Shown here one piece after another: positions 8,195-16,720 of a DNA stretch of 64,000 nt. The position numbers and the translations under genes are program-made. The stretch lies in NCBI GenBank assembly GCA_016185425.1, contig JACPNQ010000031.1, forward strand, positions 124,001-188,000. The letters run 5' to 3'. Position 1 is the stretch's first letter; every line of letters starts with the position of its first letter. The notes beneath the pieces are model-generated. The model made no database searches. It was not told the origin of the DNA and worked only from the letters and a program-made list of their open reading frames with translations. The DNA is from Acidobacteriota bacterium. GTDB lineage: Bacteria; Acidobacteriota; Terriglobia; Bryobacterales; Bryobacteraceae.

Positions 8195-8599
8195 ATGACC
8201 AAACTCTACACTCCTTTGCTTGTTGCGCACGTTCTTGCGGCCGTTCTCGGCTTGGGCTCGATAGCTTCGATCGCAATCATCGCTTCGATCGCGCGGAGAG
8301 GCCGACGCGCTGTGACGGAGGTATCGACATGGCTCAGTCCGCTGCTTCGCTACTCCGCGCTGAGTCTTGCGGCGATGCTGGTGACGGGTGTGCTCCTTGA
8401 TTTCTCCGTCGCCGGGGCGTTCAGCCGGACGTGGTGGTTTCGCGGATCCGCTCTTCTCCTTCTCGCTACCGGGGCCATCCATGGCCGTGCGCGGCGGGCG
8501 ATTCGCCAGCCGGACATTCATCGCGTGGAGCGAATGGCCTATGGGATGTGCCTCCTTATCGCCGCAATTACGGTACTGATGGAGGTGAAGCCATTCTGA
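8195..8599 (+). CDS. Small four-helix integral membrane protein of unknown function
   Basis: This 134-residue protein has four predicted hydrophobic helices: about residues 5-30, 45-75, 80-98 and 110-130. The first begins LYTPLLVAHVLAAVLGLG. It resembles small DUF2269-like membrane proteins, but the match is by general pattern only. ATG 8195 was chosen as it follows the stop of the SDR gene by 4 bp; an in-frame upstream ATG at 8153 would overlap that gene. Its stop shares one base with the start of the sigma-factor gene (TGATG), so the three genes are probably one transcript. Confidence 0.72.
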   Translation: MTKLYTPLLVAHVLAAVLGLGSIASIAIIASIARRGRRAVTEVSTWLSPLLRYSALSLAAMLVTGVLLDFSVAGAFSRTWWFRGSALLLLATGAIHGRARRAIRQPDIHRVERMAYGMCLLIAAITVLMEVKPF

Positions 8600-9501
8600 T
8601 GAAGTTCGCGACCAACTCCAATCTCGCCACCTTTGAATCGCATCGCGCGCTGCTTGTGGCGCACGCCTACCGTATGCTCGGCGATCTCGGGCGGGCGGAG
8701 GACATTGTGCAGGAGGCGTGGCTGCGGTGGGATGGCCGAAAGGAAGAAGCGGTTTCTCCGCGCGCGTATCTGGTGACGCTGGTGACGCGTTTGTGCATTA
8801 ACGAACTCGATTCGGCAAGGGCGCGCCGTGAGGAGAGCCGGGGCGACCGGTTGCCCGAGCCGATCGATCTGGATGAAGGAGGCCTTGGCCGCGTGGAACT
8901 GCAGGAGCAAGTCTCAATGGCGTTCCTGGTGGTGCTCCAGCGTCTGACGCCGGCAGAACGCGCGGTGTTGCTGCTGCGGGACGTTTTCGACTTTGACTAC
9001 CGGGAGATCGCAGCGCTCGTCGACAAGAGCGAGCCTGCGTGCCGCAAGCTGCTTGAGCGGGCGCGGGAGAACGTGGCGGCGGAGAAGCGCCTGTTCTCCG
9101 CATCTCCGGAGGCGCATCAGCGGCTGCTTGGGGCATTCGCGCGCGCAGCATCGGCGGGCGACCTGGACGCACTGGTGGAGATGCTGGCCGAAGACGCAGT
9201 GATGGTCACCGATGGCGGCGCCGAAGGCAGGCGTGGCGGCGGCATTCGAAACCTGCAGAGACCGCTCCAAGGCGCCCGCCGGATTGCCGCCTTTGTCGCG
9301 GCGACGGCCCGGAGCATGGATCTCGCCTTCGAGATTCACGAACTGAATGGGCAGCCGGCGCTAGTGTTCTATGAAGGCGAAGCGCCGTTTGCGGCGCTGC
9401 TGCTCGCTGTTGCGGACAATCGCATCCATCGTGTCTTTTTCCACGCGGATTTGAGCCGGCTGAATCATCTCGGACCGCGAGGAGGCGGTGAGGTCATGTA
9501 G
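8599..9501 (+). CDS. ECF41-like RNA polymerase sigma factor with SnoaL-like C-terminal domain
   Basis: 300 residues: sigma region 2 (about 12-75, with [19 protein letters not shown]), a linker carrying LPEP (85-88), sigma region 4 (about 105-160, with [25 protein letters not shown]), then about 130 residues of SnoaL-like domain with a DGG motif near 205. The LPEP linker and the C-terminal extension are hallmarks of the ECF41/SigJ group, in which the extension tunes activity in place of a separate anti-sigma factor. GGAGGTG lies about 11 nt upstream of the ATG. It is translationally linked to the membrane protein and probably directs transcription of its own operon. Confidence 0.9.
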   Translation: MKFATNSNLATFESHRALLVAHAYRMLGDLGRAEDIVQEAWLRWDGRKEEAVSPRAYLVTLVTRLCINELDSARARREESRGDRLPEPIDLDEGGLGRVELQEQVSMAFLVVLQRLTPAERAVLLLRDVFDFDYREIAALVDKSEPACRKLLERARENVAAEKRLFSASPEAHQRLLGAFARAASAGDLDALVEMLAEDAVMVTDGGAEGRRGGGIRNLQRPLQGARRIAAFVAATARSMDLAFEIHELNGQPALVFYEGEAPFAALLLAVADNRIHRVFFHADLSRLNHLGPRGGGEVM

Positions 9502-9521
9502 ACTTTTCAGAAGCCTCCGAT

Positions 9522-10727
9522 ATGACAGACGCCACGATGACAAATGCCGCCGAACTGCTCGCGATTGAAGACCGATTCGGCGCGCACAACTACCATCCGC
9601 TGCCGATCGTGGTGCACCGGGCAGAGGGCGTTTGGGTTTATGACCTTCAGGGGCGGCGGTATCTGGATTGCTTGAGCGCGTATTCGGCGTTGAACCAAGG
9701 CCATGCGCACCCGGCGCTGCTGGCGGCGTTTGTAGAGCAGGCGCACCGTGTGACGCTCACTTCGCGCGCGTTTCACAACGATCAGTTGCCGTTGTTTTGC
9801 GAAGAGCTGGCTGGGTTGACGGGACTGGATGTGGTGCTGCCGATGAACTCGGGGGCGGAGGCGGTGGAGACGGCGATCAAGGCGGCGCGGCGTTGGGGGT
9901 ATCAAGCGAAGGGTATTGCGGACGGGAAGGCAGAGATTATCGTCTGCGACGGAAATTTCCATGGGCGGACGACGACGATCGTCGGTTTCTCTTCCGAGGA
10001 CAGCTACCGGGAAGGGTTTGGACCGTTTACGCCGGGATTTTTGCGGGTACCTTATGGGGATATCGATGCGCTGCGGGCGGCGATTACGCCGAACACCTGC
10101 GGGTTCCTGGTCGAGCCGATTCAATGCGAGGCGGGCATCGTAATTCCGCCGGACGGTTATCTGCGTGCCGCGGCGGAGTTGTGCCGGGAGCGGAATGTGT
10201 TGTTGCTGGCCGATGAGATACAGACCGGTCTTGGGCGGACGGGCGCATGGTTTGTTTGCCAAAGTGAAGGGATTGTCCCGGATATGTACATTCTGGGCAA
10301 GGCGCTTTCGGGAGGCTTCTATCCGGTGTCGGCCGTGATTGGGCGCCGCGAGGTGATGCGCGTGTTTACGCCGGGGAGCCATGGGAGCACGTATGGCGGC
10401 AATCCGCTGGGTTGCGCTGTGGTCCGGGCGGCGCTGCGGGTGTTGCGGGAGGATGGATTGGTGGAGCGGGCGAACGTGCTGGGGAAACGATTGGTGGAGA
10501 CGTTGTTGCCGCTACAGGGTTCGCTAGTGCGGGAGGTGCGGGGACGCGGCTTGCTGGTTGGGTTGGAGTTGACTGAGCCGGCGCGCCCTTATTGCGAGCG
10601 GCTGATGGAGTTGGGTGTGCTGTGCAAGGAGACGCACGATTTCGTGATCCGGTTGGCGCCGCCGCTGGTGATTACGGAGGAAGAGATTGACTGGATGGTG
10701 GAGCGCGTGCGGGAGGCGTTGCGGTAA
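9522..10727 (+). CDS. rocD: Ornithine aminotransferase (ornithine--oxo-acid transaminase)
   Basis: A 401-residue class III PLP aminotransferase. The N-terminal block [20 protein letters not shown] and the following [18 protein letters not shown] are characteristic of ornithine aminotransferases. The PLP lysine is Lys260 (ILGKALSGG), with Asp231-Glu232 (LLADEIQTG) contacting the cofactor. It moves the delta-amino group of ornithine to a 2-oxo acid, giving glutamate-5-semialdehyde in arginine/ornithine breakdown or proline synthesis. It lies 20 bp after the sigma-factor gene on the same strand. The start is ATG 9522, with a second in-frame ATG at 9537; neither has a strong Shine-Dalgarno. Confidence 0.93.
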   Translation: MTDATMTNAAELLAIEDRFGAHNYHPLPIVVHRAEGVWVYDLQGRRYLDCLSAYSALNQGHAHPALLAAFVEQAHRVTLTSRAFHNDQLPLFCEELAGLTGLDVVLPMNSGAEAVETAIKAARRWGYQAKGIADGKAEIIVCDGNFHGRTTTIVGFSSEDSYREGFGPFTPGFLRVPYGDIDALRAAITPNTCGFLVEPIQCEAGIVIPPDGYLRAAAELCRERNVLLLADEIQTGLGRTGAWFVCQSEGIVPDMYILGKALSGGFYPVSAVIGRREVMRVFTPGSHGSTYGGNPLGCAVVRAALRVLREDGLVERANVLGKRLVETLLPLQGSLVREVRGRGLLVGLELTEPARPYCERLMELGVLCKETHDFVIRLAPPLVITEEEIDWMVERVREALR

Positions 10728-10860
10728 TTAACCTTCGCCTAATTCTTCTGTGAGCCAGACGAAGAGGACGTGTCCGGTGAAGCCCAGAACGGCGGTGGCA
10801 ACGCCGACGGATAGGAAGAGCACCGTCATTTCGGGCGCTAGCAGGGCGCAGAGGCCACTG
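10728..10860 (-). pseudogene. C-terminal remnant of a membrane protein gene
   Basis: On the minus strand, about 40 codons read in one frame up to TAA at 10728-10730 and end in a hydrophobic helix (MTVLFLSVGVATAVLGFTG) followed by HVLFVWLTEELGEG. It looks like the last transmembrane segment of a longer protein whose 5' part is missing. To the right the sequence becomes the 3' part of an esterase gene on the opposite strand. A 33-residue stand-alone membrane peptide starting at the internal ATG is possible but has no clear ribosome binding site. Confidence 0.45.
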
Positions 10861-11181
10861 GTAGCCAAAGTCTTGTCGCAATCGGGGAGTCTCTGGCTTG
10901 AACCGACGCAAGACGAAACCGCGGAGCCGACGTGGCTGGCGCAGAAGTTTATTGCAGCGCCGAAGCTGCCGGTGCAGTTCTATATGGACGCGGGAGTATT
11001 TGAAGTCGATGTTAGTGGCAGAGGGAGCGGAATACTGGTGCCGAACCGGCATCTGCGCGATGTGCTGCGAGCGAAGGGGTATGCGGTGTCCTGCCGGGAA
11101 TTCCCGGCAGGACACGATTATGCGAATTGGCGAGGCACACTGGCGGATGGACTGATCACACTGTTCGGACAAAAGCAGTAG
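10861..11181 (+). pseudogene. C-terminal fragment of a putative esterase (enterochelin esterase-like alpha/beta hydrolase)
   Basis: About 106 codons match the end of Fes-like/putative esterase proteins: VAKVLSQSGSLW, then LPVQFYMDAGVFE with the presumed acid, and FPAGHDYANWRGTLADGL with the catalytic His. The N-terminal two thirds, including the nucleophile elbow (GxSxG), is absent. The reading frame is open upstream to an ATG at 10750, but those residues resemble nothing and lie antisense to the membrane-protein remnant. The fragment should be inactive. It looks like the product of a deletion that removed the 5' ends of two divergent genes. Confidence 0.7.
11086..11115. repeat. Perfect 30-bp palindrome inside the esterase remnant
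   Basis: GTGTCCTGCCGGGAA (11086-11100) is followed directly by its exact reverse complement (11101-11115) with no spacer. In the frame of the esterase remnant it encodes Val-Ser-Cys-Arg-Glu-Phe-Pro-Ala-Gly-His. As RNA it would fold to a stem of about 13 bp. Possible roles are a terminator for rocD read-through transcripts or a binding site for a symmetrical protein. Confidence 0.85.
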
Positions 11182-11234
11182 CATTGCCACAAAATGGGAG
11201 TTCGCTTCGTTCCTGGTGTGTGAACGCAAGCAGC

Positions 11235-11762
11235 ATGGCGGTATCCCGACAGATGGATTGTGGCACCTCCGGGCAATTGGATCTACTCTTCAGCGCTCAC
11301 TACGAGCGCATCGCCCGCGTCATTGGCAGGGTCATCCACGACCAGGCCCGCGCGGAGGAGATTGCGGTTGAGGTCTTTTTGAAATGGTGCAGGAATCCGA
11401 AGGCTCACGGGGAGCACGCCGAAGGATGGCTCTACCGGACGGCGGTACGTGAAGGGCTGGACGAGTTGCGGCGGCAGGTCCGGCGGAACCGGTTTGAGCG
11501 TGTGTTCGCGCCGTTTCTGGGTGAACCGCGGACGCCAGAGCAGTTGTATTCCGCGCAGACCGGCCGGCGAAATGTGCGGACCGTACTGGCCGCGCTAGAC
11601 AGGCGCTCCGCGAGCCTGTTGCTTCTTTGGAGTGAGGACGTGAGCTATCGCGAGATAGCGGCGGCCCTGGAAGTTGCGCCGAACTATGTTGGGAGCCTGC
11701 TGAGCCGTGCGCTAGACGCGTTCCGAAAGGAGTATTTGAAGCGCTATGGAAACGAATTCTGA
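11235..11762 (+). CDS. ECF-type sigma-70 family sigma factor
   Basis: A 175-residue protein with sigma region 2 (about 12-75, LLFSAHYERIARVIGRVIHD followed by AEEIAVEVFLKWCRN) and sigma region 4 (about 110-165, LAALDRRSASLLLLWSEDVS then YREIAAALEVAPNYVGSLLS). It lacks any C-terminal extension. ATG 11235 is the first start after the pseudogene that leaves a normal ECF length; the true start could be ATG 11253. Its end overlaps the following anti-sigma-like gene by 17 bp, a usual arrangement for a sigma factor and its membrane inhibitor. Confidence 0.85.
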   Translation: MAVSRQMDCGTSGQLDLLFSAHYERIARVIGRVIHDQARAEEIAVEVFLKWCRNPKAHGEHAEGWLYRTAVREGLDELRRQVRRNRFERVFAPFLGEPRTPEQLYSAQTGRRNVRTVLAALDRRSASLLLLWSEDVSYREIAAALEVAPNYVGSLLSRALDAFRKEYLKRYGNEF

Positions 11763-12651
11763 GAATACGTGGGTGGCGGAACGGATGGCGTCGATTGCGC
11801 CGGAATGGTTGCCGGACCGCGTTAAGGCGCGTGGCGTGCTGGATGGGAGGCTTGCCGCGCCGAGACGCTATTCGAGAGTTTGGATTACGGCCGGAGCGGC
11901 GGCCGGATTGGCGGTGGCCCTGGTCGCGCTGCCGGCGGGGAGGGCGATTGCGCAGGAGCTATGGTTCCGGCTGTTCCTGCATCGCGTGGACGTTGTTCGT
12001 TTGGATTTGTCGCGTATACCGCTGGATACGCATGTCAACGCGGTGGGCGGCCCGGATGTAGTGGGGAGTCTTGAAGAGGCCGAGCAGAAGGCCGGGTTCC
12101 GTCCTATTTTTCCGGCGGAAGACAGATTGGGCATCGCGGTGATCGGGCGAATCAGCGTGCGGCAGACGATCCATGTGCGGGAGCTTGAGCGTGCATTGGA
12201 GAAAGTTGGCGCGCGGGATGTGAAGGTGCCGGCCGAATGGGATGGGGTCACGCTGCGGGCGGAGATTGGACCGATGGTTGCGGCCGACTATCCCGGCGAC
12301 GTGCAGGTGCTGGAGGCGAAGCCGATTGAGATGCTGATCCCGTCCGGCTTTCCGCTTGCCCGGTTTGCCGAGGCGGCGTTCCGGACAACGGGCATTTCGT
12401 GGATGGAGGCACGGACGCTTGGCGAGAAGTTTGCGGCCAACCCGGCGTGGCTGATTGACGTTCAACCGGACGAGGAGGTGCGTCTGCGCGAGGTTGCGTT
12501 GGCGGCGGGGCCGGGGTTGTTGGTCCACGATTTCGACGATGCCGGCGCGGTGTCGCGGGTGACCGTCATACTCAGCACTCCGGAGCGAATTTTTGTTGTC
12601 AGCGGGCCGACGGAGGAACGCAGTCTTCGGATTGCTAATTTGCTTCGGTGA
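11746..12651 (+). CDS. Probable anti-sigma factor, single-pass membrane protein
   Basis: 301 residues: a cytoplasmic N-terminus of about 44 residues, one transmembrane helix at about 45-69 (VWITAGAAAGLAVALVALPAG), then a large C-terminal domain of about 230 residues outside the membrane. The arrangement and the 17-bp overlap with the upstream ECF sigma gene point to an anti-sigma factor. No zinc-binding ZAS motif (HxxxCxxC) is present in the N-terminal part, so it would be a non-canonical inhibitor. The C-terminal domain is not recognised. The 3' end overlaps the convergent SDR gene by 17 bp. Confidence 0.65.
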   Translation: METNSENTWVAERMASIAPEWLPDRVKARGVLDGRLAAPRRYSRVWITAGAAAGLAVALVALPAGRAIAQELWFRLFLHRVDVVRLDLSRIPLDTHVNAVGGPDVVGSLEEAEQKAGFRPIFPAEDRLGIAVIGRISVRQTIHVRELERALEKVGARDVKVPAEWDGVTLRAEIGPMVAADYPGDVQVLEAKPIEMLIPSGFPLARFAEAAFRTTGISWMEARTLGEKFAANPAWLIDVQPDEEVRLREVALAAGPGLLVHDFDDAGAVSRVTVILSTPERIFVVSGPTEERSLRIANLLR

Positions 12652-13426
12652 GGCGGCGCCATTGGCTGTTGGCGAATTCGGCTTCGTTGTCTTTCCAGGG
12701 GCCGAATTTGCAGCACATCTGGCCGCCGTCAACGAGCAGCGTGGCGCCGGTGATGTAGCTGGCCCAGTCGCTGGCGAGGAAGACGGCGGCCTTGGCGACT
12801 TCCTCCGGCTCGCCGCCGCGGCCCATGGGGATGGCACGGAAGTAGTCCTTGATGACGGGCTCGCTATCGAAAGCGGCTTGCGTAAGGCGGGTGCGGATGA
12901 GGCCGGGATTGACGGCGTTGACGCGGATGCCGTAGGGGCCGAGTTCATTGGCGGCGGTGTGGAGAAGGCCCAACACACCGGCCTTGGTGGCATTGTAGGC
13001 GATGAGGTTTTCTTCGCCGTCGTAGGAGTTGGTGGACGCGGTGAGGACGATGGCGCCGGCTTTTTTGTTTGCTTTCATCCGTGCGGCGCCTTCCTGGAGC
13101 GTTTCGAAGGCAGCGGTGAGGTTGAGCGAGATGGTTTTGTCCCAGACGTCGCGGGTGGTTTCCGCGAGGGGCTTGACGATGCCGGTGCCTGCGTTGATGA
13201 GGAGGATGTCGGGAGGACCGGAGCTATTGAAGGCGACGTTCAGACTGTTGCGGCTGGTGACGTCGCAGGGGATGTGCTGTGCGGGGAAATCGAGGGACGA
13301 CGGGGCGTCGATGTCGAAGACAAAAACGTTGGCGCCGCAGGATGCGAGGCAACGGGCCATGGCACGGCCGATGCCGTGGGCGCCGCCGGTGACGACGGCG
13401 GTTTTTCCGGTGAGGGAGATTTGCAT
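12635..13426 (-). CDS. SDR-family NAD(P)-dependent oxidoreductase
   Basis: A 263-residue classical short-chain dehydrogenase: cofactor motif TGGAHGIG near residue 13, NAG in the central strand (INAGTG), and the active-site YNATK motif preceded by catalytic-Ser context (LTASTNS). The C-terminal segment ends with the usual VDGG. The substrate is unknown; glucose, ribitol or other polyol/sugar dehydrogenases look similar. ATG 13426 was chosen because the Rossmann fold starts right after it; an upstream ATG at 13483 would overlap the divergent DUF1905 gene. Confidence 0.88.
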   Translation of the reverse strand: MQISLTGKTAVVTGGAHGIGRAMARCLASCGANVFVFDIDAPSSLDFPAQHIPCDVTSRNSLNVAFNSSGPPDILLINAGTGIVKPLAETTRDVWDKTISLNLTAAFETLQEGAARMKANKKAGAIVLTASTNSYDGEENLIAYNATKAGVLGLLHTAANELGPYGIRVNAVNPGLIRTRLTQAAFDSEPVIKDYFRAIPMGRGGEPEEVAKAAVFLASDWASYITGATLLVDGGQMCCKFGPWKDNEAEFANSQWRRLTEAN

Positions 13427-13464
13427 GGGATTTCCAGGATAGCGGCTCGCCGTATCCTGTGTGA

Positions 13465-13773
13465 GTGCCTCTTGATTTTGCATTCCGGGCCAGGCTGTGG
13501 TTGTACGAGGGCGCGGGCGCGTGGCACTTCCTTACCCTCCCGGCGGCAGCGGCGGCGCGAGTGCATTCGGCCGCAGCCGGAAAGAGCAAAACGTGGGGGA
13601 GTGTGCGGGTGACCGCGACAATCGGTATGACGCGATGGAAAACGTCGATCTTCCGCGATCGAAAGCACGACTCCTACCTGCTGCCGGTGAAGGCTTCGGT
13701 GCGAGCCAAGGAGCACTTGCGAGCAGGAGATACCGTGGAGATCGCGGTCGTCGCGGAGGTGGATGGGGACTGA
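13465..13773 (+). CDS. DUF1905 domain protein
   Basis: A 102-residue protein covering the DUF1905 domain almost exactly: FRARLWLYEGAGAWHFLTLP near the N-terminus, then KTWGSVRVTATIGMTRWKTS and SYLLPVKASVRAKEHLRAGD. The function of the family is unknown. It starts with GTG at 13465, 38 bp from the divergent SDR start. It lies just outside the tRNA-derived fragment that marks the left end of the candidate island. Confidence 0.85.
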   Translation: MPLDFAFRARLWLYEGAGAWHFLTLPAAAAARVHSAAAGKSKTWGSVRVTATIGMTRWKTSIFRDRKHDSYLLPVKASVRAKEHLRAGDTVEIAVVAEVDGD

Positions 13774-13795
13774 ACCTGATGGTTCTTTCTTTGAG

Positions 13796-13828
13796 TGGTG
13801 AGCGCGGCAGGAATCGAGCCTGCCACCT
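13796..13828 (-). other. tRNA-Lys 3'-end fragment, candidate attachment-site remnant
   Basis: On the minus strand these 33 nt read as the end of a variable loop, a complete T-arm (GCAGG-CTCGATT-CCTGC) and the acceptor 3' strand CGCGCTC plus ACCA. About 29 of 33 positions match the same part of tRNA-Lys at 19320-19395, and the acceptor end is identical. The T-stem changes are compensatory (T-A to C-G). No anticodon or D arm can be folded upstream. Orientation is the same as in the intact tRNA. Confidence 0.7.
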
Positions 13829-13842
13829 GGAAGCAAGGTTTG

Positions 13843-14517
13843 TCAGGGAATCGGCCGGCCTGTACCCGGACTTCCGATTTCGTCGCGATAGTGTTCGAAG
13901 GCATATCGAACGAGTTGACTGCGTTTGCGCACGCCGGTTTTTTCGAACAGTTGTTGCAATGTTCCCTTGACCGATGTTTCGCTGACCCGGAGCTGCGCCG
14001 CGATTTCTTTGGTGAGTTTTCCTTCGAGTATGCAAAGGAGCACGTCGCGTTCCCGGGCGCTGAGCCGCTTCTTTTGTTCGCGCGTGGCTTCGGCGAGGTT
14101 CTGAATCACTCCGCTGACGAATTGAGGAGGGAGCCAACTCATGCCGGCCATGACCTCCCGGACGCAAGTGGGAAGCGAGTGGATGGAGGCGGACTTGAAG
14201 TGGATGCCGGCGGCGCCTTCGGCCAGCAGGCGAGTAAGTGGCCCTTCCTCGGTGCAGCCGGTGAGGATTACGACGGGGCCGCGATAACCCGCCTCGCGTG
14301 CAATCGGGATGAATCCCGTTGCGCGTGAGGAGCCGAGATCAAGATCCAGGAATGTGAAGTCAACGCCGCCGCGGGACAGAATCGCTATGGCTTCGTCCGC
14401 ACTGCCACACTGAGCGACGACTTCCATGTCGGACTCATGACGTAGATAACTGCAAAGACCTTCGCGAACGATGGCGTGATCGTCCACGATGAGAATGCGA
14501 ATGCGAGCCGTGTTCAT
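13843..14517 (-). CDS. LuxR/NarL-family response regulator
   Basis: A 224-residue two-domain regulator. The receiver domain has the acidic pocket VDD (11-13), the phosphoacceptor Asp58 (FLDLDLG) and the conserved Thr in ILTG. The C-terminal helix-turn-helix of the GerE type is at about 150-205 (LSARERDVLLCILEGKLTKE onwards, with SETSVKGTLQQLFEK). It starts with ATG sharing one base with the stop of the histidine kinase gene (TGATG), so the two are an operon. The gene's end lies 14 bp from the tRNA-derived fragment. Its target may be the secreted protein gene at 16721, the only intact non-regulatory gene in the island. Confidence 0.92.
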   Translation of the reverse strand: MNTARIRILIVDDHAIVREGLCSYLRHESDMEVVAQCGSADEAIAILSRGGVDFTFLDLDLGSSRATGFIPIAREAGYRGPVVILTGCTEEGPLTRLLAEGAAGIHFKSASIHSLPTCVREVMAGMSWLPPQFVSGVIQNLAEATREQKKRLSARERDVLLCILEGKLTKEIAAQLRVSETSVKGTLQQLFEKTGVRKRSQLVRYAFEHYRDEIGSPGTGRPIP

Positions 14518-15920
14518 CACGTCGCCACTTCGGTGCTGGCGTCCACTGGAACGGAAACCGGGAGCAGGTCCACGACGAACGTGCATCCGCTTTCGGCAGG
14601 GATGTACGCCAATTCGCCCCCGTAGGAGCGAACGATAGCGCGGGAAACGAACAGGCCAAGGCCGGTCCCTTCCGCGCCTTGTTGATAGGGCTGAAATAGG
14701 AGATCGGGGGCCGCAACAGGCGGGCCGGAGTTCGAGACGGAGACCGAAATGCGGCCGGCAACCGCTTCGGCGCTGATACAGATCTCCTTGATAGTGACGA
14801 GCCGTACCGCCCGCAGCGCGTTGCGAACGAGGTTGAGGAAGACCTGCAGGAGGCCGTCGGATTCCGCATCGACGGGGGGCAGATCTGGAGGGATTCGCCA
14901 GAGGATACGGTCGTCGTCCGCGATCGCGCGGAGGTTGCCGAACAAAGCCTGTAAGTCGGTGGGTTCGTGGGGCGGACGAGCGACCGTATTTGGATCGTTT
15001 TGGACCAGTCTTTCCAGTCCGGCCACGAGTGCGTGCAAAGCCTGGACTTCCCGCAACTCGCCAATGCCGGGGATGGCTTCCAAACTGTCGCGGACGGTTC
15101 CGATGGCGGAGCAAAGGTTGCGTACTTCATGCCGGACCGCGCCCGCCAGGATTCTGGACGTCTGCAAGGAGCGCTGAAAGAGAAGCTCCTCGCGATCCCG
15201 GAGAGCCTCCGACGTGTCGAAAACGATGGCCGCCAGGCGCGGACCCGCGGGCGATTGGAAAGTGGAGAACCAGACCTCGGCCGCGAATTGTGAGCCACCT
15301 TGCCTGATGGCGTCGCACTCCATGCTGGTACGGAATCCGCAGTGGGGAAGATCGTTCGAGAGTACCGATTTTAGGGTGGGCAGGTAGCGCATGACCGGCT
15401 GCCCCGGTAACGTACCGTTCTCACAATGGAACAATTGATGGGCGGCGGCGTTGGCGCGGAGAATGGAGCGGTCGGCTGTTACGGTAAGCATGGCGGCGGG
15501 GCTGCTTTCCACAAGATTGGCGAGGTGGCCTTCGGCTTCGCGGCGCATTCCCTCGTGCTGTTCCATCGCTTTCGCGTAGCTAATTGCCATTCGGCGGTTG
15601 CGGCTGAGTTCGTGAACGAACAATCCCAGGCCTGACAACGCCGCGAATACGAGGAGGATTCGCATTTCGACGCCGGCCTCCCAAGCGAAGGGAGCCAGGG
15701 CTTCGCGGAGGAGTGCTAATGCAATTGCGCACGCTAGAATCCATCGGCGACGGAGATGAGGCGAGGCCAGCGCCAAGGGGAGGACATGGAGGAAGCCGAG
15801 GCTAATGTTCCTAGCAACGACGGTATCGAGGAGCGCGATTATGGCTGTGAGACCTACCCCTGTGCCGAGGGAGTACGCACGGTGTTGCAGTACCAGCGAA
15901 ACGTAGCTTCTGGTCGTCAT
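14517..15920 (-). CDS. PAS-domain sensor histidine kinase
   Basis: This 467-residue protein has three or four hydrophobic helices in residues 20-105, a PAS domain (about 130-240, beginning HLANLVESSPAAMLTV), a dimerisation/phosphoacceptor helix with His264 (AVRHEVRNL), and a HATPase_c domain with N box NLVRNAL and G boxes TGLGLFV. It lacks a large extracytoplasmic sensor, so it probably senses a signal in the membrane or cytoplasm. It is cotranscribed with the LuxR-type regulator downstream. The 800-bp gap upstream separates it from the divergent secreted protein gene. No clear Shine-Dalgarno precedes ATG 15920. Confidence 0.9.
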   Translation of the reverse strand: MTTRSYVSLVLQHRAYSLGTGVGLTAIIALLDTVVARNISLGFLHVLPLALASPHLRRRWILACAIALALLREALAPFAWEAGVEMRILLVFAALSGLGLFVHELSRNRRMAISYAKAMEQHEGMRREAEGHLANLVESSPAAMLTVTADRSILRANAAAHQLFHCENGTLPGQPVMRYLPTLKSVLSNDLPHCGFRTSMECDAIRQGGSQFAAEVWFSTFQSPAGPRLAAIVFDTSEALRDREELLFQRSLQTSRILAGAVRHEVRNLCSAIGTVRDSLEAIPGIGELREVQALHALVAGLERLVQNDPNTVARPPHEPTDLQALFGNLRAIADDDRILWRIPPDLPPVDAESDGLLQVFLNLVRNALRAVRLVTIKEICISAEAVAGRISVSVSNSGPPVAAPDLLFQPYQQGAEGTGLGLFVSRAIVRSYGGELAYIPAESGCTFVVDLLPVSVPVDASTEVAT

Positions 15921-16681
15921 GTTTGTAATTTGGATGTAAGGATAATGCAGGAGTAAGTAGAAAGCCAGGAAAATTTCGGTGGGTGGATGTGGGGGGCAGA
16001 AAGGTGCCCGTTCTGAGGCGCGCGGCTAAGCTTGCGGCTGGTCAGCGGCCTCGTAAAGTATCTATAATCAGAAAGATAGAAGAAAATCGTTTCGTCGGAT
16101 ACGCATTAATGATGTTAACGTCCTTTTGCAATTCAGTGGGCCATGGCGCCGCCGTTGTTACGTGCAGTTACAGCATGGATTAACTTAGGATATCAATTGC
16201 GGTCGTCCGTACCATTACCGCTCATCGAAAGATAGGTTGCGGGCTCTTAATGGAGATGGGCATACTTGTCGTACGCAAAAATAAGTTGAAGACCTTAGAA
16301 GGCGCATCGGGATTTCAGATTTCCGCGGTTGCCGTGCTGGCGCTGTAGGCGGCTCGACATGAGATTCCGGCGGTTGCAGGAAAGTCGGCTTCTGCAGGGT
16401 GAAGTGTAATTTGCGTCTGGAGCGATTCGAGCATTGTCCGGGATGGTCGCAATTCACGCGGGGTGGCGGTGTGTAAGAGCGCCTGGTCGAGGTGTGGGGT
16501 TGCGGCTTGGCGTTCGTTTGTGGGACGTCCGGTTGGAGGTTTGCCGTTGGAGCGGCGCGCCGATCGGTTCTGGGCATTGGTTGATTGTTGGGAAGTTGCG
16601 GTGGGCTTGCAGGCCAAGTGCAGGTTCCGCCCGATCTTGGGGGAGCCGTTGCGCTCTTTCTAACAGCCATCACTATCTAAC
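15921..16681. other. Gene-poor divergent intergenic region
   Basis: I see no convincing protein gene in this 760-bp stretch; open frames have no domain-like or compositionally plausible sequence. The first half is AT-richer (for example around 16080-16130) and may hold promoters for the kinase on one side. From about 16440 to 16630 the plus strand is strikingly G/T-rich and C-poor. A copy of CGCAAAA occurs at 16274-16280, matching one arm of the hairpin at 16682-16700. A non-coding RNA or long leader for the secreted-protein gene is possible. Confidence 0.4.
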
Positions 16682-16700
16682 TTTTGCGCATAACGCAAAA
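16682..16700. promoter_or_regulatory. Inverted repeat upstream of the secreted-protein gene
   Basis: TTTTGCG and CGCAAAA are separated by 5 nt (CATAA), ending 20 nt before ATG 16721 and just before the ribosome binding site AGGAG (16704-16708). It could be a repressor/activator operator or a leader hairpin controlling access to the ribosome binding site. Confidence 0.55.
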
Positions 16701-16720
16701 CACAGGAGCAAATACAAAAC

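Noticed and set aside
13796-13828. Complete second tRNA gene
   Set aside because: Only the T-arm and acceptor 3' strand are present; no anticodon or D arm can be folded upstream.
16215-16673. Open frames in the gap before the secreted-protein gene on both strands
   Set aside because: No start with a ribosome binding site, unusual composition (Pro/Thr/Arg-rich or Trp/Arg-rich) and no recognisable motif.
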